Origin: Acidobacteriota bacterium
GTDB taxonomy: Bacteria > Acidobacteriota > UBA6911
Reading direction: 5' to 3'
Assembly (NCBI GenBank): GCA_031254095.1
Contig: JAIRVC010000277.1
Span: forward strand, 1 to 11,582
DNA length: 11,582 bases
Position numbers and translations under genes: made by a program. The notes beneath the pieces were generated by a model. The model was not told the DNA's origin. It was given only the letters and a program-made list of their open reading frames with translations, and ran no database searches. Shown here in pieces: positions 1 through 6,523 of this stretch (positions are counted from its first letter, which is position 1; each line of letters opens with the position of its first letter).

Positions 1-134
1 AGCGATTCCGCAGCCAGGTGCAATACTTCCCGATCCGCGTAGTAAAAGCCCATCTTCGAAGCCGTCAAATGCCCGATGGTTGCTCCGCCGCAGCAAAACT
101 GTCGTGAAATGGTTATGGCTATTTTATTCGACAT
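1..134 (-). CDS. Cytidylate kinase-like protein (N-terminal part, runs off left edge)
   Basis: The first 44 codons are visible. The protein begins MSNKIAITISRQFCCGGATI and continues with GHLTASKMGFYYADREVLHLAAES. The pattern 'ITISRQF..GG..IG..LA..LG..YYD.E.L' is the N-terminus of the cytidylate-kinase-like P-loop family (Cytidylate_kin2 type), in which the SRQxxxGG stretch is the nucleotide-binding loop. The start is ATG at 132-134, preceded by a strong AAGGAGG Shine-Dalgarno about 10 bases upstream (148-154 region). Family members are small soluble kinases, and several are fused to or encoded near other domains, so the substrate is not settled by this fragment. The loop reads QFCCGGATIG, with two cysteines where the family usually has small residues such as Gly-Ser. 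A full 153-bp repeat element lies about 60 bp upstream, between this gene and the AOR gene. Family call fairly confident; function tentative. Confidence 0.72.
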   Translation of the reverse strand, partial: MSNKIAITISRQFCCGGATIGHLTASKMGFYYADREVLHLAAES

Positions 135-194
135 AATTTCTCCGCCTCCTTTCGGATTTTAATACTATAACCCTGAAGCGGGAAATTTTTCCAG

Positions 195-347
195 AGAAAC
201 GCTGATAAATTGCCCGTGCGGGCGAATTGCCAAATTGTTTACGGCGGCGCGGCGCTCGTAACCTCAACATATTTCTATATATGCCTCGGTTCCTACGCTC
301 CGTGTGCCCGGCGCAATATTACGCGCAGGCAATTAATCAGTGTTTCC
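195..347 (-). repeat. Dispersed 153-bp inverted-repeat element, copy 1
   Basis: This is a MITE-like element with imperfect 28-bp terminal inverted repeats. The left end is AGAAACGCTGATAAATTGCC... and the reverse complement of the right end is GGAAACACTGATTAATTGCC...; I count 21 of 28 identical. The core (about 225-320) is closely similar to copies 2 and 3 and in the same orientation; it contains ACATATTTCTATATATGCCT. The right end abuts the TAA stop of the AOR-family gene (348-350) with no spacer. It carries no convincing ORF. I see no clear target-site duplication. Confidence 0.85.
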
Positions 348-2393
348 TTAACCTAATTTGCCTTTGCTTTGCAGTGTGTCCGCAACGCGCGTCAAGCCTG
401 TTTTTTCCAGCGTGGCGCGCGTCGGATAGCCGTTTTCCGGGTTGTATCCCTCAAATTTGTAGAAACGGGTTTTGAAATCCTCGACCTTGCCGCGGTCAAG
501 CGTGCGCCCGGCGCCGTTCGCGTACTGCCATTTCCCGTCGATGTACATCGGCACGTCGTATCCGGAAGTCTTTTCTTCATAGGCGTAATCCGGAAACACC
601 TCCATATCGCGATGCCGCCCTTGCAGGCACCAGATCGCCCGATCCAGCGTGTATATCTTGTGTCCGATCTCCATGCCGTCGGCAAAGGAAATATTTTTAC
701 CGGTGACTGCGTTCCAGAATCGCGGTTCCGCCTGTGGGGTGGGGCCGCGCCTGTCGGCGGTATTGTTGGTGATGCACATCGGCCAGCGCCAGCCGCAGAA
801 GCCGCCCGCGCCGATCCAGAATTTTTCGTAATGCTTGGTCCATGCCACCAGTTTGACCGTTGAGTCGGAATAGATGCCCGTGGGGCCGTCGCTGTAATCG
901 ACCATAAAAACATCGCCCTGATACGGAACCATGGCGTCGGCGTAAAGTTTCGCAGTTTCTTCCGCGGTCAGATACGGATCGCCGGACATCGCCATCCAGT
1001 GTATCGGATAATTGGCGATCATGTGGAGCATCAAATCGCGCTCCCCGAGAATTGACCCGAAAGCCCATTCGGCCGCAATCGCCGTATCGTAATGTTCCTC
1101 AAGTCCCCAGTAGGTCAGCTTCAGTTTGCCGCTGTCGACGTCCTGTTTGTAGCGCCCAAGCTTTTCGGCAAGCCGCGCCGCGCCTTCGGCCAGTTCGTTG
1201 CCGGCTCCCTCGCGCAGCGCGATCGCCCGCATAATCGCGGCGGCGTAATCAAACGTCCCTTCCCTGTCAAAAGGAATATCCGACTCGATCTGTTTTCCCT
1301 TGCCGAGCACGCCTTCCTTGTAAAGAAGCATGGCGTAATTCATCGTGGGGCGCAGTTGCCAGTGACCGAGGCCGTACTTCTGCATCAGGTCGTTTCCCTG
1401 CCGCGTAAATTTGACCGACCCGTCCACGTTGATCATCATCGTGCCGGCGCAGACCGACTCGTTGCTGTCCGCCGTTGAGAGACGCATCCTGCATCCGCGC
1501 GGACACGAGGCGCAGGCAGCGGCGCGCGCCGGAGTAAGCGGCAGTTCCCGATTAAGTATGTTGCCGCCGCTGGGCGAACCACCGATCAGCGTATAAGGAA
1601 ATACTCCCCCAAAGCGTTCGGCTTCCCGCGGATTATCGACATCCCAGAGGAACTGCCGGAACCAGAGCCGGGCGTCCATCAACGCCTTGGGGTCGGCGAT
1701 AGGAACAACGCCGGTGCCAATGGCGCTGATCGCTTTAAGATTTTTTGAACCGAAGACCCCGCCGAAACCGCAAAGCGCGGCCTGCGAGCCCGGCCCGTGA
1801 AGCAGCGCGCCGAGCCGGCTTTTGTTTTCACCCGCCGGCCCGCAGCAGACTACGGCCGGAACCTGCGTGGTGTTGGCGTCGTTCGATAGCTCCGCCCATT
1901 CGCCGTGTTTAAGCTGCGGCAGAACGCGCCGGGAAATTTCGTCCTGCGTGTCCCAGGTATCCATGCCCCAGATTCCCCGGGCGCTCTCGATCGAAACCTT
2001 GTCGTTAACTATGTTTATCCATACGGGATCCTGCGCCGCGCCTTCGACCACAATGCCGTCCCAGCCGGCGAATTTTAGCTGCGCCGTAAAGCGTCCGCCG
2101 AAATTGCTGTGCCCGAACCATTCTATAGGATATAGCATCGGCCCAAGCCCCTGCACTTCGCAGCGCCCGGAACCCGGCACAGACGTTCCGGAGAAAGGGG
2201 ACGCGATCATTATTATCAGATTGCGCGGATCGAACGCCGGGAACGGCAACTGGTCGCCGACGAGATCGAAAAATATGGCGGACCCGATGCCGTGGCCGCC
2301 GCCGAATTCCTCATACTTGGCCGTGTCGATTGTGCCGATCTGTTTTGTTGTCAGATTAACTCGTAATATTTTTCCTGAATATCCACCCGCCAT
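348..2393 (-). CDS. Aldehyde ferredoxin oxidoreductase (AOR) family tungsten/molybdenum enzyme, YdhV-like
   Basis: The 681-aa product starts MAGGYSGKILRVNLTTKQIG, the typical AOR-family opening. Members bind a tungsten or molybdenum bis-pyranopterin cofactor and one [4Fe-4S] cluster, and interconvert aldehydes or similar substrates with carboxylates. The likely cluster ligands are C294, C297 and C301 (CASCPRGC) and C533 (GGFCGWRWPM), which match the C-x2-C-x3-C plus distant Cys pattern of the family. From memory, the FCGWRWPM region and the C-terminal 'NPENGYPTRATLEKTGL' region resemble E. coli YdhV more than classical archaeal AOR. I chose ATG 2391-2393 because AAGGGGG (2402-2408) precedes it; the longer frame would begin at a GTG inside a repeat element without a good ribosome site. 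There is no signal peptide, although the neighbouring FeS partner has a Tat signal. Repeat copy 2 lies immediately upstream and copy 1 immediately downstream. Substrate unknown. Confidence 0.9.
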   Translation of the reverse strand: MAGGYSGKILRVNLTTKQIGTIDTAKYEEFGGGHGIGSAIFFDLVGDQLPFPAFDPRNLIIMIASPFSGTSVPGSGRCEVQGLGPMLYPIEWFGHSNFGGRFTAQLKFAGWDGIVVEGAAQDPVWINIVNDKVSIESARGIWGMDTWDTQDEISRRVLPQLKHGEWAELSNDANTTQVPAVVCCGPAGENKSRLGALLHGPGSQAALCGFGGVFGSKNLKAISAIGTGVVPIADPKALMDARLWFRQFLWDVDNPREAERFGGVFPYTLIGGSPSGGNILNRELPLTPARAAACASCPRGCRMRLSTADSNESVCAGTMMINVDGSVKFTRQGNDLMQKYGLGHWQLRPTMNYAMLLYKEGVLGKGKQIESDIPFDREGTFDYAAAIMRAIALREGAGNELAEGAARLAEKLGRYKQDVDSGKLKLTYWGLEEHYDTAIAAEWAFGSILGERDLMLHMIANYPIHWMAMSGDPYLTAEETAKLYADAMVPYQGDVFMVDYSDGPTGIYSDSTVKLVAWTKHYEKFWIGAGGFCGWRWPMCITNNTADRRGPTPQAEPRFWNAVTGKNISFADGMEIGHKIYTLDRAIWCLQGRHRDMEVFPDYAYEEKTSGYDVPMYIDGKWQYANGAGRTLDRGKVEDFKTRFYKFEGYNPENGYPTRATLEKTGLTRVADTLQSKGKLG

Positions 2394-2409
2394 CTTATTG
2401 CGCCCCCTT

Positions 2410-2562
2410 GGAAACACTGATTAAATGCCTGTACGGGCAAATCGCCAAATTGTTTACGGCGGCGCGGTGCTCGCAACCTCGACATATTAGTATATATGCC
2501 TCGGCTCCTGCGCTCCGTGCGCCCAGCGCAATATCCCGCACAGACATTTACTCAGCGTTTCC
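2410..2562 (-). repeat. Dispersed 153-bp inverted-repeat element, copy 2 (between FeS and AOR genes)
   Basis: The terminal inverted repeats match at 24 of 28 positions: left GGAAACACTGATTAAATGCC..., reverse complement of right GGAAACGCTGAGTAAATGTC.... The core is shared with copies 1 and 3 in the same orientation. The right end overlaps the FeS gene by 15 bp and encodes its last four residues (Gly-Asn-Ala-Glu) and the TAA stop at 2548-2550. The left end lies one base from the Shine-Dalgarno of the AOR gene. The element therefore fills the whole FeS-AOR spacer. Confidence 0.88.
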
Positions 2563-3324
2563 ATTTATTTTTGTTGTTTTATCGCCGGCGGCCTCCGCGG
2601 CCTGGCGCGGCGGAATGACCTTGCTGTTGTCTACGAGTCCGAGATTCAGCCAGTGGTTGTTGCGCAGATTTACGTCGTAGCCGTCTGTTTCTTTCTGATC
2701 GGGCATTTCCGCGACAAATTTCAGGGCTTTCATCGGGCAGGTTTCGACGCAGGCCTGTTTGCCGCCGGGCCCGCCCTTTTCATTCCAGTGGGGCGTATCG
2801 ACGCACAGGTCGCACTTCGAGGATTTCTTTTCAATGTGATTCCAGATGGTGCGATGCGGCTGCTGCGGACACATTTTGATGCAGGTTTTGCAGCCGACGC
2901 ATTTTTTGCTGTCTATGCGGCGGACATTTCCGTTGGCCTCATCGACGTAAACCGCGCCGACCGGGCAGCTCGTGACGCAAACGGGATATTTGCACTGGCG
3001 GCAGGGCGAGATTTTAAGGTCGTTGGGAAATTTCCCGAATGAATCCTGCATGATCTGGATGCGGGCCAGCGACAGGCTTTGATATCCGTAATGCGTCAGC
3101 GAACAACTCAACATACAGGCGGTGCAGCCGATACATTTTTTACTGTCGTAAACCAGATAGCCTCTTGATTCCGGATACCTCGCGGGCGCAGAGGCTTGCG
3201 CGGCCAAAGGCGCGGGAACCGAGGCGATAATCAGCGCATCCGCAGCGACGGCCGCGCCGCCGGCCGCCAGAAAATTGCGGCGCGACATCTTTTTGTTCAC
3301 GCCGGATTGTTGTTTTTCGGACAT
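2548..3324 (-). CDS. Tat-exported 4x[4Fe-4S] ferredoxin-like electron-transfer subunit (YdhX/YdhY-like)
   Basis: This 258-aa protein has a twin-arginine signal at residues 14-45 (SRRNFLAAGG, then a hydrophobic stretch ending PLAAQA), so the mature protein should be exported folded. Sixteen cysteines form four ferredoxin-type clusters: C64/67/70/74, C108/111/116/120, C142/145/148/152 and C171/174/192/196. This is the HycB/DmsB/NrfC-like electron-wire fold. Directly downstream is the AOR-family gene, so it is probably that enzyme's electron-transfer partner, as YdhY/YdhX is thought to be for YdhV in E. coli. The start is ATG 3322-3324 with GGAG about 8 bases upstream. The natural C-terminus has probably been altered: its last four codons and stop come from repeat copy 2. 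A 100-bp spacer separates it from korC and shows no terminator, so read-through from the kor operon is possible. Confidence 0.9.
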   Translation of the reverse strand: MSEKQQSGVNKKMSRRNFLAAGGAAVAADALIIASVPAPLAAQASAPARYPESRGYLVYDSKKCIGCTACMLSCSLTHYGYQSLSLARIQIMQDSFGKFPNDLKISPCRQCKYPVCVTSCPVGAVYVDEANGNVRRIDSKKCVGCKTCIKMCPQQPHRTIWNHIEKKSSKCDLCVDTPHWNEKGGPGGKQACVETCPMKALKFVAEMPDQKETDGYDVNLRNNHWLNLGLVDNSKVIPPRQAAEAAGDKTTKINGNAE

Positions 3325-3345
3325 AGCGGAACTCCAGGGGAATAC

Positions 3346-3410
3346 TTTTTTGATTGTGAATTGCGGATTAATTTAAAGCTTAAACTACGCTTTCGATAAA
3401 CAATCAAAAA
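3346..3410. repeat. 11-bp inverted repeat in the korC-FeS spacer
   Basis: TTTTTGATTGT (3347-3357) is matched exactly by its reverse complement ACAATCAAAAA (3400-3410), with 42 bases between. The spacer is AT-rich (3358-3399) compared with the flanking genes. There is no G+C-rich stem followed by a T-run, so it does not look like an intrinsic terminator. It may be an operator pair or promoter region for the FeS-AOR genes. Confidence 0.45.
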
Positions 3411-3424
3411 TTCAAAACAAAATA

Positions 3425-3964
3425 TTACGTTAATGCCTGACCGTATTCGTAGCCGCGGTCGAAAGCCATAAGATTCATGGTTTCCGTACCCAGCGGCACG
3501 GATGATTTGACGGTTTCCCGCGCGGATTTATAGGAAACAAGTTTTGTCACGGCGGTGAAAAACCCGACCATTACTACATTAAGAGTCATTTTGGATCCCA
3601 GCTCCTCGGCGAAGCGCGTCGCCGGAATCGCGTAAACCTTCATTCCCGGCTTGAGCCCTTTGGGATGCACAAGGTCTTCCTCGATGAGAATCACGCCGTC
3701 ATCCGCCGCCTCGGGCAGATAGCGGTTGCAAGCCTCCTGCGACAGCATGACGAGAATCTTTGGCCGCGTTACATACGGATAGAGAATTTTGTCATCGGAG
3801 ATGATAACCTGGGCGCTGCACGCCCCGCCGCGGGCTTCCGGGCCGAAACTCTGGGTCATGGTTGCGTATTTATGATCCATAATGCTGGCGGCCCGCCCTA
3901 TGATGCTTCCCGCAAGAATCACTCCCTGACCGCCGAAACCGCCAAATTTAATTTCCGACGTCAT
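3425..3964 (-). CDS. korC: 2-oxoglutarate:ferredoxin oxidoreductase subunit gamma
   Basis: The product (179 aa) is the gamma subunit of a 2-oxoacid:ferredoxin oxidoreductase, which oxidatively decarboxylates a 2-oxoacid to an acyl-CoA with ferredoxin as electron acceptor, or runs in reverse as a carboxylase. Diagnostic signatures are the N-terminal GFGGQGVILAG (residues 8-18) and SFGPEARGGACSA (about 39-51), both usual for KorC/VorC/PorC proteins. Its ATG overlaps the korB stop in an ATGA (3961-3964), implying translational coupling. It is the last gene of korD-A-B-C; after a 100-bp AT-rich spacer the FeS/AOR pair follows on the same strand. Length is normal for the family. The 2-oxoglutarate assignment rests on the D-A-B-C subunit architecture and overall likeness to Kor; branched-chain 2-oxoacid use cannot be excluded. 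Confidence 0.92.
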   Translation of the reverse strand: MTSEIKFGGFGGQGVILAGSIIGRAASIMDHKYATMTQSFGPEARGGACSAQVIISDDKILYPYVTRPKILVMLSQEACNRYLPEAADDGVILIEEDLVHPKGLKPGMKVYAIPATRFAEELGSKMTLNVVMVGFFTAVTKLVSYKSARETVKSSVPLGTETMNLMAFDRGYEYGQALT

Positions 3965-4812
3965 TTTATGCCCTCATACGGTTCGTAGAAGGGCCCGAAC
4001 CGTTCAGCCATCTTTATATTGTACATGTCGAGAAAAGATGTTTTTTCGCGATCGACGAACTTCCCGCAGATGATCTTTCCGCGAAAATCCAGCGCTACAT
4101 TCCGCGTGTCGGTTTCGTCCGCGATAACGCTGTTGTCCTTGAACGCCTGCATCATTTTCAGTCCGTCGCCAATTTTGTTTCGCCGTCCGTACAGCGTCGG
4201 GCAGGGGCTTATAATCTCAATGAAGCTGAACCCGTTCTTGTGCATCGCCTCGCGCATGGCCCGCGCCGCCTGCCTGACATGGAACACCGTCCAGCGCGCG
4301 ACATAAACCGCGCCCGAACAGTCGGCCAGAAACGGCAGGTTGAAAGGTTCTTCAATATTGCCATAGGGCGTGGTTGACGAAAAAGCGTCAATGGGCGTAG
4401 TAGGCGTCACCTGTCCGCCCGTCATGCCGTAGGTAAAGTTGTTGACGCAGATGATTGTCAGATCCATATTGCGGCGGGCGGCGTGAATGAAATGATTGCC
4501 GCCGATCGCGAAAAGATCGCCGTCGCCGCTGAACACAACTACTTTCAGCTTTGGATTAGACAGTTTCAGCCCGGTGGCAAACGGAATCGGACGGCCGTGC
4601 GTCGTGTGAAAACTGTCCAGCTTCAGATAGCCGGCAACGCGGCCGGTGCATCCGATGCCCGAAACGACGCTGATCTGATCCAGGGGCGTCTCACAGTCTT
4701 CTATCGCGCTTATAAAGCAGTTGACCGCCGTTCCCAGCCCGCAGCCGGGACACCAGATGTTCGGCATCCGTTCGGTTCTCAGATATTGATTGCGCGGATT
4801 TTTGGCGCTCAT
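3961..4812 (-). CDS. korB: 2-oxoglutarate:ferredoxin oxidoreductase subunit beta (thiamine diphosphate-binding)
   Basis: This 283-aa protein is the catalytic beta subunit that binds thiamine diphosphate and a [4Fe-4S] cluster. Visible motifs are CPGCGLG (C21, C24), GIGCTGR (C55) and SPCPTLYGR (C204), the four expected cluster ligands. The thiamine diphosphate/Mg motif begins at GDGD (96-99) and ends at NNFTYGMTGGQ (124-134). THGRPIPFATG (71-81) is another typical block. The start ATG overlaps the korA stop (4809-4812), and its own stop overlaps the korC start, so A, B and C are tightly coupled. The separate alpha, beta, gamma and delta genes are the four-subunit form of the enzyme. Acts in the cytoplasm. 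Product class is secure; 2-oxoglutarate as the in vivo substrate is inferred. Confidence 0.94.
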   Translation of the reverse strand: MSAKNPRNQYLRTERMPNIWCPGCGLGTAVNCFISAIEDCETPLDQISVVSGIGCTGRVAGYLKLDSFHTTHGRPIPFATGLKLSNPKLKVVVFSGDGDLFAIGGNHFIHAARRNMDLTIICVNNFTYGMTGGQVTPTTPIDAFSSTTPYGNIEEPFNLPFLADCSGAVYVARWTVFHVRQAARAMREAMHKNGFSFIEIISPCPTLYGRRNKIGDGLKMMQAFKDNSVIADETDTRNVALDFRGKIICGKFVDREKTSFLDMYNIKMAERFGPFYEPYEGIK

Positions 4813-5996
4813 TTGGCCGTCTCCTTCTTTTTGCGCGGATGTCTGGCGGCGTAAACAATCTTCTGATAAATGTCGTCGGGATTATGCACGGTTCCGCCGG
4901 AGTGAGGAATAAGATATGTCGCCGCCCGCCCTTCGATGCAGCGCTGCAATTCCAGATACATCTGTCCCATATTCAGTTCAGGCATGATGAACGCCTTAAC
5001 ATGCGAAGCAAGCGTGTGCAGGCGTTTTTCAGGAAACGGCCAGACCGTCATGAGGCGAAGGTGGCCGACATTAATGCCGTTTTTCCGCGCAGCCTGAATC
5101 GCCTTCACCGCGACGCGCGAGGTAATGCCGTAGGAAACCACGACAACATCGGCGTCCGCCGTATCCGTTTCATCAAGCATGATGATCTGCCGGGCGTTAT
5201 TGCGAACTTTGTCAATCAACCGGTTCACGAACCGGTCGTGTATTTCGAGGCTGGTGGAAGGATAGCCCCGTTCATCGTGCGTCAGTCCGGTAACGTGGAA
5301 GCGATAGCCGTTCCCAACGCGAACCATCGCTGGCGCGGAATTTTTTTCCGCCTTGTAGGGAAGGTATTCTTCCGGCTTTTGCGTTGTGTAATGACGCGGT
5401 TCTACGGTGATCTCGCTCGCCCTGGGAATGACGACTTTTTCCGTCATATGGCCGACGCATTCGTCCATCATTATCATGACCGGCACACGGTAGATTTCAG
5501 CCAGATTGAAAGCCTCGATTGTCAGGTCAAAACATTCCTGCGGCGAATTCGGGCAGAGCGCGATGATTTCGTAATCGCCGTGGCTCCCCCAGCGCGCCTG
5601 CATCATATCCGCCTGTGCCGGTTGTGTCGGCAAACCCGTCGAAGGCCCGGTGCGCTGCACATTCACAAAAACGCAGGGCGCTTCGGTCATAGCCGCGTAG
5701 CCGATATGCTCCATCATAAGAGAAAAACCCGGTCCCGATGTCACCGTCATTGCTTTGGCGCCCGCCCAGACCGCCCCCTGCATGGCTATGGACGAAGCTA
5801 TTTCGTCTTCCATTTGAATGAACATGCCGCCGACCGACGGAAACCGCGCGGCGATGCGCTCGACTACTTCCGTGGACGGCGTGATGGGATAGCCGGCGAC
5901 AAAACGGCATCCGGCGGCCAGAGCTCCTTCGCAGCAGGCGTGGTCGCCATCCATGAAATGAGCTCCTGTCAAAACTCCTTTAGGATCCGCTTTCAA
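4809..5996 (-). CDS. korA: 2-oxoglutarate:ferredoxin oxidoreductase subunit alpha
   Basis: The 395-aa product is the alpha subunit carrying the pyrimidine-binding half and CoA-interacting region of the enzyme. It shows AGYPITPSTE (34-43), QMEDEIAS (61-68), TSGPGFSLMMEHIGYA (86-101) and QRTGPSTGLPT (114-124), all standard in KorA/VorB. WGSHGDYE (about 136-143) is also characteristic. The start appears to be TTG (5994-5996): AAGGAG stands five bases upstream, and the next in-frame ATG is inside the conserved N-terminus (M15). TTG initiation may lower its translation relative to the others. The korD stop lies 16 bp upstream and the korB start overlaps its stop. Length is normal for the family (around 375-400 aa). 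Confidence 0.94.
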   Translation of the reverse strand: MKADPKGVLTGAHFMDGDHACCEGALAAGCRFVAGYPITPSTEVVERIAARFPSVGGMFIQMEDEIASSIAMQGAVWAGAKAMTVTSGPGFSLMMEHIGYAAMTEAPCVFVNVQRTGPSTGLPTQPAQADMMQARWGSHGDYEIIALCPNSPQECFDLTIEAFNLAEIYRVPVMIMMDECVGHMTEKVVIPRASEITVEPRHYTTQKPEEYLPYKAEKNSAPAMVRVGNGYRFHVTGLTHDERGYPSTSLEIHDRFVNRLIDKVRNNARQIIMLDETDTADADVVVVSYGITSRVAVKAIQAARKNGINVGHLRLMTVWPFPEKRLHTLASHVKAFIMPELNMGQMYLELQRCIEGRAATYLIPHSGGTVHNPDDIYQKIVYAARHPRKKKETAK

Positions 5997-6012
5997 ATTT
6001 TCTCCTTAAAAA

Positions 6013-6264
6013 TCAGGCTACTTCTCTTGTGACGCGCGCGCCGAAAATCGCAAAATCCGGGCAATACATGCCGCACAGATCGCAGCCGATACAGGCGTCC
6101 GGGTTTACGGCGTGCGGGGGATGGTATCCCTTGCTGTTAAACATTTCCGAAAATTCGAGCACCGCGGACGGGCAAAAGGCAATGCAAAATCCGCAGCCCT
6201 TGCACAATTCAACGCTTATGACAACCGTCCCGCGAGGACGTTTGGATTTTTTTGCTTCCGCCAT
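6013..6264 (-). CDS. korD: 2-oxoglutarate:ferredoxin oxidoreductase subunit delta (2x[4Fe-4S] ferredoxin)
   Basis: This 83-aa ferredoxin subunit passes electrons from the catalytic beta subunit to free ferredoxin. It has two ferredoxin motifs, C21-x2-C24-x2-C27-x3-C31 and C58-x2-C61-x2-C64-x3-C68, each last Cys followed by Pro. I chose ATG 6262-6264 (MAEAKKSKRPRGTVVISVEL) because GGGAG lies about 7 bases upstream and the KorD family starts shortly before 'V.I..E.CKGC'. An open frame continues upstream to 6351, but that stretch (MSGTIYVCLLLLREL...) has no family counterpart and overlaps the promoter. It is the first gene of the kor cluster, with korA 16 bp downstream, a palindrome in its leader and a sigma70-like promoter upstream. 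Confidence 0.92.
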   Translation of the reverse strand: MAEAKKSKRPRGTVVISVELCKGCGFCIAFCPSAVLEFSEMFNSKGYHPPHAVNPDACIGCDLCGMYCPDFAIFGARVTREVA

Positions 6265-6284
6265 GGAATCGCTCCCAAATTTTC

Positions 6285-6296
6285 TTAAACGTTTAA
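6285..6296. promoter_or_regulatory. 12-bp perfect palindrome in the korD leader
   Basis: TTAAACGTTTAA is a perfect palindrome about 20 bp upstream of the korD start and downstream of the predicted promoter. Its position is right for an operator that blocks transcription, but no regulator is identified and a 12-mer of this composition could occur by chance. Confidence 0.35.
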
Positions 6297-6337
6297 ATCT
6301 ACACACCAGCTCACGCAAGAGCAATAAACAAACATAT

Positions 6338-6366
6338 ATTGTACCCGACAACCGAAATCACCACAA
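6338..6366 (-). promoter_or_regulatory. Putative sigma70-type promoter of korDABC
   Basis: On the minus strand TTGTGG (6361-6366) and TACAAT (6338-6343) are separated by 17 bp. The -10 box matches the consensus at five of six positions; the -35 box has only TTG. Transcription would start near 6331, giving a leader of about 67 bases to the korD start. The inverted-repeat element at 6386-6509 lies just upstream of the -35 box. Confidence 0.5.
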
Positions 6367-6385
6367 GAAGCCCGATTAAACGTGT

Positions 6386-6509
6386 CAGGGCAGACGCATC
6401 TAAATTTTCCGCCTGAATTGCGGCTTATTGTGCGATTGAACGACTTAAAAAATATAGGTCAAAACGCTAAGGTATTCAAAGATCACGCTTTTTAGATGCG
6501 TCTGCCCTG
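6386..6509. mobile_element. 124-bp MITE-like element with perfect 19-bp terminal inverted repeats
   Basis: CAGGGCAGACGCATCTAAA (6386-6404) is exactly repeated in reverse complement at 6491-6509. The 86-bp interior has no coding capacity. This is the layout of a non-autonomous transposon derivative. I see no obvious target-site duplication in the flanks. It sits 14 bp past the MFS stop and 20 bp upstream of the kor promoter. A degenerate single end of the same family lies at 10301-10319. The parent IS family is not identified from this sequence alone. Confidence 0.75.
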
Positions 6510-6523
6510 TCTGCGGCCAGTGG

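Noticed and set aside
227..475. Short ORFs inside the repeat copies (for example 227-475, 2408-2680, 8229-8423), sharing NLNIFLYMPRFLRSV
   Set aside because: The shared peptide simply reflects the repeated DNA. The frames run on into antisense gene sequence and differ in their ends, so a conserved small protein is not supported.
2394..2417. Longer AOR start (GTG at 2417, MFPRGRNK...)
   Set aside because: The extra residues come from the repeat end and the Shine-Dalgarno itself, there is no ribosome site before the GTG, and the family normally begins at the MAGGYSGKIL block.
4839..6032. 397-codon open frame on the plus strand opposite korA
   Set aside because: korA motifs are clear on the minus strand; the plus-strand product is compositionally odd (rich in His, Arg, Phe) and has no ribosome site or family features.
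6265..6351. N-terminal extension of korD to 6351
   Set aside because: It would cover the predicted promoter and leader, has no family counterpart, and the ATG at 6264 has a good Shine-Dalgarno.
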